Of a DNA stretch of 64,000 bases, positions 38,697 to 48,859 are shown piece by piece. The DNA is from Photobacterium aquae. Its GTDB lineage: Bacteria > Pseudomonadota > Gammaproteobacteria > Enterobacterales > Vibrionaceae. The stretch's first letter is position 1. Each line of letters starts with the position of its first letter. The notes under the pieces are model-generated. The model did not search any database, was not told the DNA's origin, and saw only the letters and a list, made by a program, of their open reading frames with translations. The stretch lies in NCBI RefSeq assembly GCF_001029445.1, contig NZ_LDOT01000002.1, positions 434,001-498,000 of the forward strand, written 5' to 3'. The translations under genes were made by a program, and so were the position numbers.

Positions 38697-39779
38697 TTAT
38701 TTCTTCTGCTCTGACAAATAATCAACGGCTTTGTCTGGGAAGTCAGTAAAGACCCCGTCAACACCGGCAGTCTTGTAGAACACATCGAGCATCCCATTAA
38801 AATCATCGGCATAAGCTGGAATACGGCCTTCGTCAGCTCGGAAGGTATACGGATGAACCTGCATGCCCTGTTCATGGGCCGCTTCAACCAGACCTGTCAG
38901 CTTGATATTCCCCTTGGTCGATGCATCGGATACCACCATTGGTTTCCATGGGCCAATACCGTCAGCATACTTCGCCACGGTTGCCATACCGCCCGGCTTG
39001 AACATCCAATCATAGTTGTATGGGGTTGCCTTACCATCCTTGCCGTAAACCATGGTCTCGTTCCAATCGGTGTAGGCCATTAGCTGAACCAATTTAACGT
39101 CCATCCCCATCTTGGGCATCAGCTCGTCGTGAATGCGTTTTAGTTCATCAAAATCAAAAGTTTGAAGATATACCTTGCTGTCTTTGCTGGTATAGCCGTA
39201 ATCTTTAAGCACTTTCAATACGGCAGCACTGATATCTTTGCCTTCATGGCGATGGAACCACGGGGCCTTGATCTCAGGATAAATACCGATCCCATAGCCT
39301 AGCGACTTGTTCAGACCTTGGATCATTTCGATCTCTTCTTGGAAGGTCGGCACTTTAAAGTCTGACTTCCACATCGGGAAGCGCTGCGGGAACCCCTGTA
39401 CCTGCTTACCGTCTTTGATATTGAAGCCTTCCGTCACACTCATCTGCTTAATTTCATCCAAAGTGAAATCAATCGCGTAGTAACGGCCGTCTTTACGGGC
39501 ACGATCTGGGAAGAGTTCGGCCACATTGGTGACGCGATCCAGATAATGATCATGCAGCACCACCAGCTGGTTGTCCTTGGTCATCACGACATCCTGCTCA
39601 ATGTAGTCTGGCTTCATCGCATAGGCCATCGCCTTGGCTGGCAAAGTATGCTCAGGCAAATAGCCTGACGCGCCACGGTGGGCAACCACAATTTTGTCGT
39701 CCATCGACTGGGCTGCAAACGATGCAGTCGCAGACAAACAAGCACAGCCAATCATTGTCGCAAGATAAATCTTATTCAT
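38697..39779 (-). CDS. glpQ: periplasmic glycerophosphodiester phosphodiesterase GlpQ
   Basis: GlpQ hydrolyses glycerophosphodiesters to glycerol-3-phosphate plus an alcohol in the periplasm. The 360-residue product has a cleavable signal peptide (ATMIGCACLSATASFAA). The catalytic pattern VVAHRGASGYLPEHTLPA (about 31-48) and YIEQDVVMTKDNQLVVLHDHYLDR (cut; about 59-80) follow, with IGIYPEIKAPWFH later. Length and motifs match E. coli GlpQ. It has no operon partner here. Confidence 0.95.
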   Translation of the reverse strand: MNKIYLATMIGCACLSATASFAAQSMDDKIVVAHRGASGYLPEHTLPAKAMAYAMKPDYIEQDVVMTKDNQLVVLHDHYLDRVTNVAELFPDRARKDGRYYAIDFTLDEIKQMSVTEGFNIKDGKQVQGFPQRFPMWKSDFKVPTFQEEIEMIQGLNKSLGYGIGIYPEIKAPWFHRHEGKDISAAVLKVLKDYGYTSKDSKVYLQTFDFDELKRIHDELMPKMGMDVKLVQLMAYTDWNETMVYGKDGKATPYNYDWMFKPGGMATVAKYADGIGPWKPMVVSDASTKGNIKLTGLVEAAHEQGMQVHPYTFRADEGRIPAYADDFNGMLDVFYKTAGVDGVFTDFPDKAVDYLSEQKK

Positions 39780-39975
39780 TATTATCGTCCTGATGTGAAT
39801 GTAGAGTTATTGGAAATATGATGCAGAATAATAGTCCAATAAATTTCCTTTTCAGCCACTTAAGTCACTGTTTACGAAAATCATCAGGGAAATAAGACAA
39901 ATTAATATTCGAATGGTGATCTTTAGCCCGCGTTCAACAAGTTAGGTATATATCCAGCCACCATATCCAAACCAT
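39780..39975. promoter_or_regulatory. upstream region of glpQ
   Basis: This is an AT-rich promoter region for glpQ, with no clear operator. GTTAGGTATATA near 39941-39952 may be a relic of the TATATACC-ended repeat. Confidence 0.3.
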
Positions 39976-40003
39976 AAAAAACCGGAGCCAAAGCTCCGGT
40001 TTT
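39976..40003 (-). terminator. cysS terminator
   Basis: On the minus strand AAAACCGGAGC / GCTCCGGTTTTT with a short loop and a T tail follows the cysS stop. Confidence 0.85.
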
Positions 40004-40032
40004 CTATTCTTTAATAACTTATCTTGCGGCGA

Positions 40033-41418
40033 TTACTTACGACGCCAAGTTGTACCCTGTGGGCCATCCTCTAGGATAATCCCCATTTCCGTCAACTTGT
40101 CGCGCGCCTCATCGGCTGCCGCCCAATCTTTTGCCGCACGGGCATCAAGACGCTGCTGAATCAATGCTTCAATTTCTGCAACGTCATCATCCTGACCGCT
40201 TGCACCCGCTTGCAAGAACGCCTCTGGCTCCTGACCCAAAAGACCAAGAACATCCGCCAGCTCACGCATACGCGCACCCAATACCGATGCTGCTGCCATA
40301 TCTTCAGCTTTCAGACGGTTTACTTCACGAGCCATGTCAAACAGCGCCGAGTAAGCTTCTGGGGTGTTGAAGTCGTCATCCATCGCTTCTTTGAAGCGCG
40401 CAACAAACTCATCGCCGCCAGCGGCAATTGCTGTCGTATCCAAACCGCGTAGTGCGGTGTACAGACGCTCAAGAGCCGAACGCGCCTGCTTGAGGTTGTC
40501 TTCGCTGTAGTTCAGCTGGCTACGGTAATGGCCAGACATCAGGAAGTAACGCACAGTTTCAGGATCGAAGTACGCCAGTACATCACGGATGGTAAAGAAA
40601 TTACCCAGTGATTTAGACATCTTCTCACGATCCACCATCACCATGCCGCTGTGCATCCAAGTGTTCACATACTGTGTACCGGTTGCGCAGCAAGATTGGG
40701 CAATTTCGTTTTCGTGGTGCGGGAACATCAGATCCGAACCGCCACCGTGGATATCGAAATGGTCACCAAGAATCGCGGAATTCATCGCAGAACATTCGAT
40801 ATGCCAACCTGGACGGCCAGCGCCCCATGGCGATTCCCAAGTCGGTTCGCCCGGCTTAGACATTTTCCACAGTACGAAATCAAGTGGGCTACGCTTGGCT
40901 GCCTCGATATCCACACGGGCACCCGCCTGCAACTGCTCAAGATCCTGCTTGGACAGCTTGCCGTACTCGTTGAACTTGCTCACTTCGAACATCACGTCGC
41001 CGTTGTCGGCAACATAGGCAAAGCCACGTTCGATAAGACGTTCACACAGGGCGATAATTTCAGCAATAAACTGTGTTGCACGCGGCTCGATATCAGGGCG
41101 CTTCAAACCCAGTGCATCAAAATCGGCATGCATTTCGCCGATCAGGCGCTCAGTCAATGACTCGCACGTTTCGCCGTTCTCCGCCGCTCGCTTGATAATT
41201 TTGTCATCGATGTCAGTAATGTTACGGACGAATGTCAGATCATAGCCGCTGTAACGCAGGTAGCGAGAAACCACATCAAACGAAACAAAGGTACGCCCGT
41301 GGCCAATGTGACACAAATCGTAAATGGTAACCCCACAGACATACATGCCTACTTTGCCAGGCTGGATGGGTTTGAATTCCTCTTTCTGTCTTGTCAGTGA
41401 GTTATAAATCTTCAACAT
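40033..41418 (-). CDS. cysS: cysteine--tRNA ligase
   Basis: This class I synthetase of 461 residues charges tRNA-Cys. The HIGH motif appears as [13 protein letters not shown] (about 35-47) and KMSKS as [13 protein letters not shown] (about 265-277). Zinc ligands include Cys28 in YVCGVTIYD and the CSAMN and HHENEIAQS elements. The start follows a weak A-rich leader. It is transcribed away from ppiB. Confidence 0.98.
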   Translation of the reverse strand: MLKIYNSLTRQKEEFKPIQPGKVGMYVCGVTIYDLCHIGHGRTFVSFDVVSRYLRYSGYDLTFVRNITDIDDKIIKRAAENGETCESLTERLIGEMHADFDALGLKRPDIEPRATQFIAEIIALCERLIERGFAYVADNGDVMFEVSKFNEYGKLSKQDLEQLQAGARVDIEAAKRSPLDFVLWKMSKPGEPTWESPWGAGRPGWHIECSAMNSAILGDHFDIHGGGSDLMFPHHENEIAQSCCATGTQYVNTWMHSGMVMVDREKMSKSLGNFFTIRDVLAYFDPETVRYFLMSGHYRSQLNYSEDNLKQARSALERLYTALRGLDTTAIAAGGDEFVARFKEAMDDDFNTPEAYSALFDMAREVNRLKAEDMAAASVLGARMRELADVLGLLGQEPEAFLQAGASGQDDDVAEIEALIQQRLDARAAKDWAAADEARDKLTEMGIILEDGPQGTTWRRK

Positions 41419-41636
41419 GTCTCTTTTATACTCATGTGGTGGGATTACTGAATTTAGTCGGTTATTACACCTTTAATGACTATATATAGCAAGGAAAATC
41501 ATGGATATTCCACCTTGCGGCAAACAGGTGACAGATACAATCTGTACCGAACAATGGCCTGCGCTCATCTATAATTATGCAAGCGGTTAATATCTCACCG
41601 ATTTACTATCAACGGCACTCTCACGGGCTATCATTA

Positions 41637-41664
41637 TTGACGCTTGATGCGGATAAGATAGAAT
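41637..41664 (+). promoter_or_regulatory. likely ppiB promoter
   Basis: TTGACG (41637-41642) and TAGAAT (41659-41664) are separated by 16 bases. They end 41 bases before the ppiB ATG. It lies inside the long open frame upstream of ppiB, which supports the shorter start. Confidence 0.55.
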
Positions 41665-41705
41665 TCAGTATTCAAAGCAATAGATATCCATTAAAGGACA
41701 AGCTC

Positions 41706-42203
41706 ATGGTAACGCTTCACACTACTTTTGGTGACATCAAAATCAAGCTGAACACGGAACAAGCGCCTGAAACTTGCGCTAACTTCCTACAGTACTGCCG
41801 TGACGGTTTCTACAACGGTACTCTGTTCCACCGTGTTATCGACGGTTTCATGATCCAAGGCGGCGGTATGGCCTCTGGCATGGAAGAGAAAGAAACACGC
41901 ACACCAATCAAGAACGAAGCAAACAACGGCCTAAGCAACAAAGTCGGCACGCTAGCAATGGCACGTACGATGGAACCGCATTCAGCTAGCTCGCAGTTCT
42001 TTATCAACGTGAACGACAACGACTTCCTTAACTTCAAATCTGAAACACCTAATGGCTGGGGCTACTGCGTGTTTGCTGAAGTTGTCGAAGGTATGGACGT
42101 AGTCAACAAGATCAAAGCCGTTCCAACAGGCAACTGGGGTTATGTACACCAGGACGTACCGGTTGAAGAAGTGCTGATCAACAGCGTAACTATCGAAGAC
42201 TAA
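41706..42203 (+). CDS. ppiB: peptidyl-prolyl cis-trans isomerase B (cyclophilin)
   Basis: This cytoplasmic cyclophilin catalyses proline isomerisation during folding. The open frame begins at 41577, but AAAGGAC lies just before ATG 41706. The protein then begins [20 protein letters not shown], as expected, giving 165 residues. Core motifs [13 protein letters not shown] and [17 protein letters not shown] are intact. It is followed after 41 bases by lpxH. Confidence 0.97.
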   Translation: MVTLHTTFGDIKIKLNTEQAPETCANFLQYCRDGFYNGTLFHRVIDGFMIQGGGMASGMEEKETRTPIKNEANNGLSNKVGTLAMARTMEPHSASSQFFINVNDNDFLNFKSETPNGWGYCVFAEVVEGMDVVNKIKAVPTGNWGYVHQDVPVEEVLINSVTIED

Positions 42204-42244
42204 TCGTCGCGAAGGGTGGCCACTGAGCCGCCCTTTTTCCTTCT

Positions 42245-43000
42245 ATGATTCTATTTATCTCTGATCTGCACCTAAGTGCCGAGCGCCATGATATTACGGC
42301 CTGTTTCCTTAATTTCATGGCCAACGAAGCCAGCCAGGCCGATGCCCTGTACGTTCTTGGGGATTTGTTTGAAATGTGGGTTGGCGACGACGACGATTCC
42401 CCTTTCCACCAGCAAATCAAGACGGCCTTTCGCACGCTGACCGACAGTGGTGTCCCATGCTATTTCATTCATGGCAATCGTGACTTCCTTATTGGCCAAC
42501 AATTTGCACGCGAAACCGGGGTGGAATTACTTGCCGAGCACACGGTGATCGACCTATACGGCACCCCGGCCTTGATCCTCCATGGCGATACGCTGTGCAC
42601 TCTGGATCTGGACTATCAGCGCTACCGGAAGAAAGTCCACAACCGCTTTATCCAGTGGTTGTATTTCTGTCTTCCGCTGAGCTACCGCCAAAAAATCGGT
42701 GACAAGCTGCGCAGCAATAGCAGCAATACCAACCAAACCAAAAGCAATACCATCATGGATGTCACGCCCGACGAAGTCGTCAGCCAATTGCGTCAACATC
42801 AGGTCGCCCTGATGATCCACGGCCACACCCACCGACCAGCCGTTCACGAGCTCGACATGGATGGCTCGCCAGCCACCCGGATCGTCCTCGGCGACTGGTA
42901 TGAACATGGCTCGGTGCTAGTTTGTACGCCCGATGGCAACATACTAGAAACTCGGGAGTTCGCGACACCGGAACTATCAACAAGGCATTGCGAACAATAA
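42245..43000 (+). CDS. lpxH: UDP-2,3-diacylglucosamine diphosphatase LpxH
   Basis: LpxH is the peripheral-membrane enzyme of lipid A synthesis that cleaves UDP-2,3-diacylglucosamine to lipid X and UMP. The 251-residue metallophosphoesterase has ISDLHLSAE (about 5-13), LGDLFEMWVGDDD (39-51), HGNRDFLIG and HGHTHRPAVHEL. It has no clear SD before its ATG, so it may rely on ppiB transcription and reinitiation. The tail runs about ten residues past the E. coli end. Confidence 0.95.
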   Translation: MILFISDLHLSAERHDITACFLNFMANEASQADALYVLGDLFEMWVGDDDDSPFHQQIKTAFRTLTDSGVPCYFIHGNRDFLIGQQFARETGVELLAEHTVIDLYGTPALILHGDTLCTLDLDYQRYRKKVHNRFIQWLYFCLPLSYRQKIGDKLRSNSSNTNQTKSNTIMDVTPDEVVSQLRQHQVALMIHGHTHRPAVHELDMDGSPATRIVLGDWYEHGSVLVCTPDGNILETREFATPELSTRHCEQ

Positions 43001-43004
43001 AAAC

Positions 43005-43037
43005 AAAAAAGGTACGCCGTGGCGTACCTTTCTTTTT
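43005..43037. terminator. terminator between lpxH and TSUP gene
   Basis: AAAGGTACGCC / GGCGTACCTTT with a very short loop is flanked by A and T runs and serves both convergent genes. Confidence 0.85.
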
Positions 43038-43064
43038 ACTCGTCGAACAGTATCGCTGTCTTAC

Positions 43065-43964
43065 TCAGCTTTCTGTCGCGACAACTACGGCAGGGGCAAC
43101 CCGGCGCTCTTTAGACCACGAGCGGTACATGGTCAGTGATGTATACAACACCACGCCAATCACCAGCCACGCCAACAGATGCATATCCAGCGACTTCACC
43201 AGATACGCCGCAATCACCACCCCTATCGGTCCGGTAACGGCAACCACCAGCGCCGCACGGGCATTCACCCGGTTACGAATAATAAAACCACCGGCCGAGA
43301 AGAAGCTCAAAAATGCGCATGAGCACATCATGATCGGAAAGGCGGCCAGCGGATTCATGCCCAGCAGGTAGACCATCGTCATGCACGGGGCATACAAGCC
43401 GATCCCGACAGTCATCAAGGCCCCAAACAAGAAGTTGCCAGCAATGGCCAGCGCCAGTTTCCAGCCAGTCAGTCCCAAGGCCAATCCCCCTAGTGGAAAT
43501 AGCTTCAGTTGCCCGGCCAGCATCAAACTCGCCACCACCAGTAAAGCAAGGCACATCACCAAACGGATGACCTGACGATCCCAGCTTGATACCAACTTCG
43601 CCCCGACAGTTGCCCCCAAGCAGGCAGCAACGACCATACTGACTAGGGTGACAGGGTCGACATCCACAGCGGTAAGGAAGATCAATGACTGGACAACCGT
43701 CGCCAACACAGCTTGGCTATTTAAGGTACCGGGGAGCAATTGATCGTCGACCAAGTTAAATTGCTTATACCCTGCGGTTTTGATGGCAAAACTGCCGATA
43801 CCCAAGGTATCGCAAAAATTTGCAAAACCACCAATAATACCGATTGGGATGATCTTGGTATGCGCTTCCTGCTTTCGGTTTTTTTGCCAAGCCATTAAAA
43901 GCATAACAATAAAAACACCGCCACCTACAAGCAATCCCGCTTGTATGAATGTGAATACGGTCAT
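43065..43964 (-). CDS. TSUP/TauE-SafE family membrane transporter
   Basis: This integral membrane protein has about eight spans and belongs to the sulphite/organosulphonate exporter-type family. The N-terminus TVFTFIQAGLLVGGGVFIVM is the first span. GIIGGFANFCDTLGIGSFAI and LGATVGAKLVSSW mark the two family half-repeats. The frame extends to GTG 43973; I prefer ATG 43964 (299 residues), which lets the first span begin near the N-terminus, but neither has a strong ribosome site. The substrate is unknown. Confidence 0.8.
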   Translation of the reverse strand: MTVFTFIQAGLLVGGGVFIVMLLMAWQKNRKQEAHTKIIPIGIIGGFANFCDTLGIGSFAIKTAGYKQFNLVDDQLLPGTLNSQAVLATVVQSLIFLTAVDVDPVTLVSMVVAACLGATVGAKLVSSWDRQVIRLVMCLALLVVASLMLAGQLKLFPLGGLALGLTGWKLALAIAGNFLFGALMTVGIGLYAPCMTMVYLLGMNPLAAFPIMMCSCAFLSFFSAGGFIIRNRVNARAALVVAVTGPIGVVIAAYLVKSLDMHLLAWLVIGVVLYTSLTMYRSWSKERRVAPAVVVATES

Positions 43965-43973
43965 GAGCAACAC

Positions 43974-44331
43974 AGATTTTTTTACGGAAGGATTGACGAT
44001 TATCCTCCATTGCGGCTGTTTTTTCTATAATTTATGCAAATTACGATGGTTCGTCGTTCTAAACTGAATAAGCAAGCGCATATATCCAAGCTATTTCGCA
44101 AGGCAGAATTCAAAGTAGCAAAATCTTTACTGCAAGTGAGTTGTCTTGAAATAGCCGAGGTATATACTGCTACGATATGTCGGGACAAATTTAAAATGTA
44201 TAATTGCTATTAAGTTATCCTGTTTATAGTCGTTATATTTTGCGATACTAGCAGCTAAGTACAGACGGGAGCTTTTCCTGCCTCTTTCACTGGCTTATAT
44301 TTTCATCGATGCCCAACTAACTTCATTATCC
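43974..44331. other. intergenic region with imperfect inverted repeat
   Basis: This is the region between the TSUP gene and the EAL-HDOD gene. Bases 44081-44097 (TATATCCAAGCTATTTC) and the complement of 44146-44164 (TATATACCTCGGCTATTTC) form an imperfect inverted repeat around about 50 bases. This looks like a short palindromic intergenic repeat of a type I associate with vibrios. Promoters for both genes must lie here. Confidence 0.45.
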
Positions 44332-45555
44332 ATGAACTCATATCTCGCTAGACAACCGATTCTAAATAAAAACAAAGAGACCATTGGTTATGAACTGCTC
44401 TTCAGGGATGGGCCGAATAACTGCTTTCCCGAAGTGGAAGATGAACACGCTACGCATCGCCTGCTTGCTGATAATTTTCTAACCTCGAGCACCGCAGAAG
44501 TGACGGCGGGCAAACGTGCGTTTGTTAATTTTCCCTATAGCAGCCTCATTAAACGCACTCCCCTGCTATTCCCTAAGCACTGTTTTATTATCGAAATATT
44601 GGAGTCATGCCAACCCAGCGATGAATTACTCGAGGCGATTATTGAACTCAATCGCAAGGGCTATACCCTCGCGCTGGACGATTTCATCCCATCGCCGGAA
44701 TGGCTGCGTTTCTTGCCGTATATCCACATCATCAAATTCGATATCAAGCTAACGCCAATCGCTAAGGCCGGATTCTTTATCCGCCGCCAGCGTATACTCA
44801 ACCGGCATTTGCAATTTCTGGCCGAAAAAGTTGAAACATACGAAGAATTTATCACCGCATGCGATAACGACTTCGACTTTTTCCAAGGTTTTTTCTTCAG
44901 TCGCCCAGAACTGGTTACCCGCAAGGCATTAACACCATCAGCTCTAACGACCCTGCAACTGTATCGGGAGATCACCAAGCCCGAGGTCAACTTCAATACC
45001 GTTGAGGCCATTATTGCCACCGACGTTTCGCTTTCGTACAAACTTCTACGTCATGTCAACAACATGACCGTGACTCTGGCCAAGCCGATATCGTCATTCA
45101 AACAGGCTCTCGTTTATCTGGGTGAAGAAAAGCTACGCCGCTTCATTACCTTTGTCGCTACCTCGCATGCAGCTGAAAATAAACCCCTTTCGCTCTACCT
45201 TCTTTCTCTGCAGCGAGCCCGGTTCTGCGAGCAGGTTAGTAACCACTTACCGGATATCGACAACAGTCAGGCCTTTCTTGTAGGCTTGTTTTCGCTACTG
45301 GATTCCATTCTCGATCAGCCAATTGAGCTATTGCTGGAACAACTGCCGCTAGACAGCCATATCCACCACGCCCTGATCAACCGCCAAGGTGACTTAGGCG
45401 CCCTGCTAGAGCTTATCTGCTCCTACGAAGAGGCCAACTGGACACGGATCCAACAAATAAGCGCGACGCTCGGCGTGAGTGAATCTGTTGTTGGCGATCT
45501 GTACTTGGAGTCTATAAAATGGGCGACAATTTTTGAAAAAAGAAACGCGGAATAA
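44332..45555 (+). CDS. EAL-HDOD signalling protein (CdgJ-like)
   Basis: The 407-residue cytoplasmic protein joins an EAL domain (about 1-200) to an HDOD domain (about 205-395). EAL landmarks are GYELLFRDG (ELL in place of EAL), [34 protein letters not shown] and [10 protein letters not shown]. Most metal and catalytic positions therefore look retained, but activity on cyclic di-GMP is not certain. The HDOD part shows [13 protein letters not shown] and the [20 protein letters not shown] core. The cysS-ppiB-lpxH neighbourhood matches that of V. cholerae CdgJ, a motility regulator, as I remember it. Confidence 0.88.
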   Translation: MNSYLARQPILNKNKETIGYELLFRDGPNNCFPEVEDEHATHRLLADNFLTSSTAEVTAGKRAFVNFPYSSLIKRTPLLFPKHCFIIEILESCQPSDELLEAIIELNRKGYTLALDDFIPSPEWLRFLPYIHIIKFDIKLTPIAKAGFFIRRQRILNRHLQFLAEKVETYEEFITACDNDFDFFQGFFFSRPELVTRKALTPSALTTLQLYREITKPEVNFNTVEAIIATDVSLSYKLLRHVNNMTVTLAKPISSFKQALVYLGEEKLRRFITFVATSHAAENKPLSLYLLSLQRARFCEQVSNHLPDIDNSQAFLVGLFSLLDSILDQPIELLLEQLPLDSHIHHALINRQGDLGALLELICSYEEANWTRIQQISATLGVSESVVGDLYLESIKWATIFEKRNAE

Positions 45556-45557
45556 CC

Positions 45558-46070
45558 ATGGCCAAGCCTGATAATGCCTGCCCGTGCGGTAGCACACTGA
45601 CCCTGGCGCAATGCTGCCAGCCGATCCACCACGATCCAAGTCTTGCCATTCAACCGGCACAGCTCATGCGTGCCCGCTATTGTGCCCATGTCCTCGGACT
45701 GGTCGATTTCGTGGTCGACACCTACCATCCAAGCTGCCACGCCGAGCAGCACCGTGAAGCCATTGCCGAATCTGTCGACAGCGAATGGCTGGGGCTAGAA
45801 GTGATCAGCAACGAAATCGCGCCAAGCGGTGAAGGCTTCGTCGAGTTCAATGCCTACTACCGCGACGGCAAAGAAGAATACTGCCTTCACGAACGCTCCC
45901 GCTTCCTGCACGAAGAACATAACGGCAAAGCACAATGGTTCTACATTGACGGTGAATACCCGGAGCCTGCCGAACCAGAAGCACCACAGCCAGCAACCAG
46001 CAACAAGGTTGGACGCAACGATCCTTGCCCATGTGGTAGCGGTAAAAAACACAAGAAGTGCTGCGGGTAA
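45558..46070 (+). CDS. ychJ: YchJ family SEC-C metal-binding protein
   Basis: The 170-residue protein has cysteine-rich SEC-C motifs at both ends: [15 protein letters not shown] (about 8-22) and [17 protein letters not shown] (about 154-170). Both are expected to bind zinc. The middle (about 30-130) is the YchJ domain, containing [13 protein letters not shown]. The function is unknown. It begins two bases after the EAL-HDOD stop, so it is co-transcribed with it. Confidence 0.92.
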   Translation: MAKPDNACPCGSTLTLAQCCQPIHHDPSLAIQPAQLMRARYCAHVLGLVDFVVDTYHPSCHAEQHREAIAESVDSEWLGLEVISNEIAPSGEGFVEFNAYYRDGKEEYCLHERSRFLHEEHNGKAQWFYIDGEYPEPAEPEAPQPATSNKVGRNDPCPCGSGKKHKKCCG

Positions 46071-46446
46071 TACCGGCTAACAACCGCCCCCCAGTAAAAG
46101 CCCCGGGATACCGACAATAACGTTGTCCCGGCGGCCATCTCTTTACTATCCCCCGGCAAGAAAAAAGCGCCCCCAACAAGAAAAAGCTAGCTACTGCACC
46201 ACAATAGATATTCCCACCACCTCGTAACGCCGTTGCAACGTTCAATACCACCGTCGATTTGTTCACACAACCATTGGCGTACAAAATCACACCGCAAAAC
46301 TGAAATATGACCAATTTCCACCCGCGCTTGTTAGCATAATGAAATTTTAATATTTCTTTAATTTTGTTATTGCAAAATAAATTCAGCTTAGTTAGTGTAA
46401 ATATCAGACACGACATCAAATAAAGACTTACAAAGAGCACATAATT
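46071..46446. promoter_or_regulatory. region between ychJ and the his leader
   Basis: This holds no gene. A GC-rich imperfect hairpin (CCGGGA / TCCCGG, about 46102-46130) may end the ychJ transcript but lacks a T run. The last 150 bases are AT-rich. TTGCAA near 46371 with TAGTGT 17 bases on is a possible his promoter, but weak. Confidence 0.35.
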
Positions 46447-46494
46447 ATGCGTATCGCTATGGCTAACATTCATCATCACCATCATCCTGATTAG
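46447..46494 (+). CDS. hisL: his operon leader peptide
   Basis: ATG at 46447 encodes MRIAMANIHHHHHPD, 15 residues with five consecutive histidines and the PD end seen in the E. coli leader. Ribosome stalling at the His codons when charged tRNA-His is scarce would favour the antiterminated leader. It lies 148 bases upstream of hisG, before the attenuator hairpin. Confidence 0.95.
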   Translation: MRIAMANIHHHHHPD

Positions 46495-46570
46495 TCTTTC
46501 GGGAGGATAAGCCTCGGCCGGGAAGACTTAACACATCTCTTCCAACGGTCAGCGATAGCACAGTTTCAAA

Positions 46571-46606
46571 GACCCTCGGAAGCAAAGACTTCCGAGGGTT
46601 TTTTGT
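46571..46606 (+). terminator. his operon attenuator
   Basis: ACCCTCGGAAG / CTTCCGAGGGT (46572-46582 and 46589-46599) has a six-base loop and a run of T. It lies between the leader peptide and hisG, so it is the transcription attenuator that ends the leader RNA when histidine is plentiful. Confidence 0.92.
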
Positions 46607-46641
46607 TTTCAGGGTAAAACATCAAGTACAGGGATCAGACA

Positions 46642-47538
46642 ATGCAAACACAACGACTTCGAATTGCCATACAGAAAAAAGGGCGGCTGAGCAAAGAGTG
46701 CCAAGAACTGCTCAAACGCTGCGGGGTAAAGTTCAACATGATCGGCGAGCGTCTGGTGGTCCATGCCGAGAATATGCCTATCGACCTGTTACTGGTACGC
46801 GATGATGACATCCCCGGCCTGATTATGGACGGCGTGGTTGATCTTGGCGTGATTGGCGAAAACGAGCTTGAGGAAGTTAGCCTTGAGCGCATGGCTCGCG
46901 GCGAGCCAGCCGAGTACATCAAACTCCGTCGCCTTGATTTTGGTGGCTGCCGCCTGTCAATCGCCATCGACAAGGATACCGAATACAACGGACCGCAAGA
47001 TCTCCAAGGCAAGCGCATCGCCACCACCTACCCCCAGTTGGTGAAACGCTACATGGACACCCTCGGGGTAAGCTTCAGTACCTGTATGCTCAATGGCTCG
47101 GTCGAAGTCGCTCCCCGGGCAGGATTGGCTGATGCGATCTGCGATCTGGTTTCAACCGGAGCAACCCTCGAGGCAAACGGCTTGAAAGAGGCCGAGGTGA
47201 TCCTGCGTTCCAAGGCTGTCCTCATCCAGCAATCAGGGACATTGCCAAACGAGAAACAAGCACTGATCGGGCGGCTGCTAACCCGAATGCAAGGGGTTAT
47301 CCAAGCCAAAGAATCAAAATACATCATGCTGCATGCTCCTACAGACCGACTGGAACAAATCAAAGACCTGTTACCCGGCGCAGAAGATCCGACCGTAATG
47401 CCATTGTCCCAAGACAAAAACCGGGTGGCTGTGCACCTTGTTAGTGCCGAGAACCTCTTTTGGGAAACGATGGAACAGCTAAAAGAGCTCGGGGCAAGTT
47501 CGATTCTGGTCCTGCCAATCGAAAAGATGATGGAGTAA
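46642..47538 (+). CDS. hisG: ATP phosphoribosyltransferase HisG (long form)
   Basis: HisG carries out the first step of histidine synthesis: ATP plus PRPP to phosphoribosyl-ATP, feedback-inhibited by histidine. At 298 residues it is the long form with a C-terminal regulatory ACT-like domain (about 225-298). [20 protein letters not shown] opens the protein, and [20 protein letters not shown] is the PRPP-binding region. It is the first structural gene after the attenuator. Confidence 0.98.
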   Translation: MQTQRLRIAIQKKGRLSKECQELLKRCGVKFNMIGERLVVHAENMPIDLLLVRDDDIPGLIMDGVVDLGVIGENELEEVSLERMARGEPAEYIKLRRLDFGGCRLSIAIDKDTEYNGPQDLQGKRIATTYPQLVKRYMDTLGVSFSTCMLNGSVEVAPRAGLADAICDLVSTGATLEANGLKEAEVILRSKAVLIQQSGTLPNEKQALIGRLLTRMQGVIQAKESKYIMLHAPTDRLEQIKDLLPGAEDPTVMPLSQDKNRVAVHLVSAENLFWETMEQLKELGASSILVLPIEKMME

Positions 47539-47541
47539 GCG

Positions 47542-48858
47542 ATGAAAACTGTTGTATGGCAATCCCTTAGCTGCAACCAGCAAGAAAGCCTGCTGGAGCG
47601 TCCGGCCATTACCGAGGGAGCCAATATCACCACGATTGTCGAGACGGTGATCCGCGATGTACGCCAGCGGGGCGATGAAGCCCTGCTTGAACTCACGGAA
47701 AAGTTTGATGGCATAAAACCCGACAATATCAAGGTCAGCAATGAGGAGGTCACCGCCGCCTCAGCGCGCCTCAGTGACGAGATGAAGCAGGCACTCCAGC
47801 ACGCTTACCGCAATATCGCCACCTTCCACAAGTCTCAGCAGCTCCCCCCGCTAAAAATTGAAACGCAGCCGGGCGTGGTATGTGAGCAGGTCACCCGGCC
47901 AATCAACTCGGTCGGCCTGTATATCCCCGGAGGCAGCGCACCGCTACCGTCGACTGTCCTAATGCTTGGTGTCCCGGCACAAATCGCCGGATGCCGCCAA
48001 ATCATACTGTGCTCGCCACCACCCATTGCCGATGAAATCTTGTACGTGGCACAACTGTGCGGAATCACCGAGATCTTCAATGTTGGCGGCTCTCAGGCAA
48101 TTGCTGCTATGGCATACGGGACCCAGAGCGTGGCGAAAGTCGACAAGATTTTCGGACCGGGCAATGCGTTCGTCACCGAAGCCAAACGCCAAGTCAGCAA
48201 CGACTTCCGCGGTGCTGCCATTGACATGCCAGCCGGCCCGTCGGAAGTACTGGTGATCGCCGATGCTAGCGCCGATCCGGATTTCATTGCTGCCGATTTG
48301 CTCAGCCAAGCCGAACACGGCCCCGATTCACAAGTCGTTCTGGTTACCCCGGACCCCGCTATAGCCGAGCGCACGGCCGATGCGATCCAACGCCAACTCA
48401 AAGCCCTTCCCCGGGCAGACATTGCCCGTAAAGCATTGGGGGCCAGCCAGTTGATTGTGACCGATGACCTTTCTCAATGTATTGAAATTTCGAACCTTTA
48501 TGGCCCAGAACACCTTATCGTTCAGACCCGCAACCCACGAGATCTTGTCCCGCAGCTCGACAATGCCGGTTCGATATTCCTCGGTGACTGGTCCCCCGAG
48601 TCAGTGGGTGACTACGCATCAGGGACTAACCATGTCCTACCAACGTACGGCTACACCCGCACCTACTCCAGCCTCGGCCTTGCCGATTTCAGCAAGCGGA
48701 TGACGGTGCAGGAGCTCAGTGCACAAGGCCTGCAAGAACTGGCGCCTACCGTGGTCGCCATCGCCGATGCAGAGGGACTCGGCGCCCACAAGCGAGCCGT
48801 CACTATTCGCGTCGAAAAACTGGCAGCCCAACAACAAACGCCAAGGAACGAGGCCTGA
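47542..48858 (+). CDS. hisD: histidinol dehydrogenase HisD
   Basis: HisD makes the last two oxidations from histidinol to histidine, using NAD and zinc. The 438-residue product contains [51 protein letters not shown] and the zinc/base region AEHGPDSQ and YGPEHLIVQ. It lies three bases after hisG. Confidence 0.98.
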   Translation: MKTVVWQSLSCNQQESLLERPAITEGANITTIVETVIRDVRQRGDEALLELTEKFDGIKPDNIKVSNEEVTAASARLSDEMKQALQHAYRNIATFHKSQQLPPLKIETQPGVVCEQVTRPINSVGLYIPGGSAPLPSTVLMLGVPAQIAGCRQIILCSPPPIADEILYVAQLCGITEIFNVGGSQAIAAMAYGTQSVAKVDKIFGPGNAFVTEAKRQVSNDFRGAAIDMPAGPSEVLVIADASADPDFIAADLLSQAEHGPDSQVVLVTPDPAIAERTADAIQRQLKALPRADIARKALGASQLIVTDDLSQCIEISNLYGPEHLIVQTRNPRDLVPQLDNAGSIFLGDWSPESVGDYASGTNHVLPTYGYTRTYSSLGLADFSKRMTVQELSAQGLQELAPTVVAIADAEGLGAHKRAVTIRVEKLAAQQQTPRNEA

Positions 48859-48859
48859 T

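Noticed and set aside
42014..42185. Possible attachment-site or phage remnant in accessory-looking gaps
   Set aside because: I looked for integrases, transposases, tRNA-flanking repeats and CRISPR-like spaced repeats throughout the window and saw none.
46102..46130. GC-rich hairpin after ychJ as a terminator
   Set aside because: The stem is short with a 17-base loop and lacks a T run, so I did not call it as a terminator.
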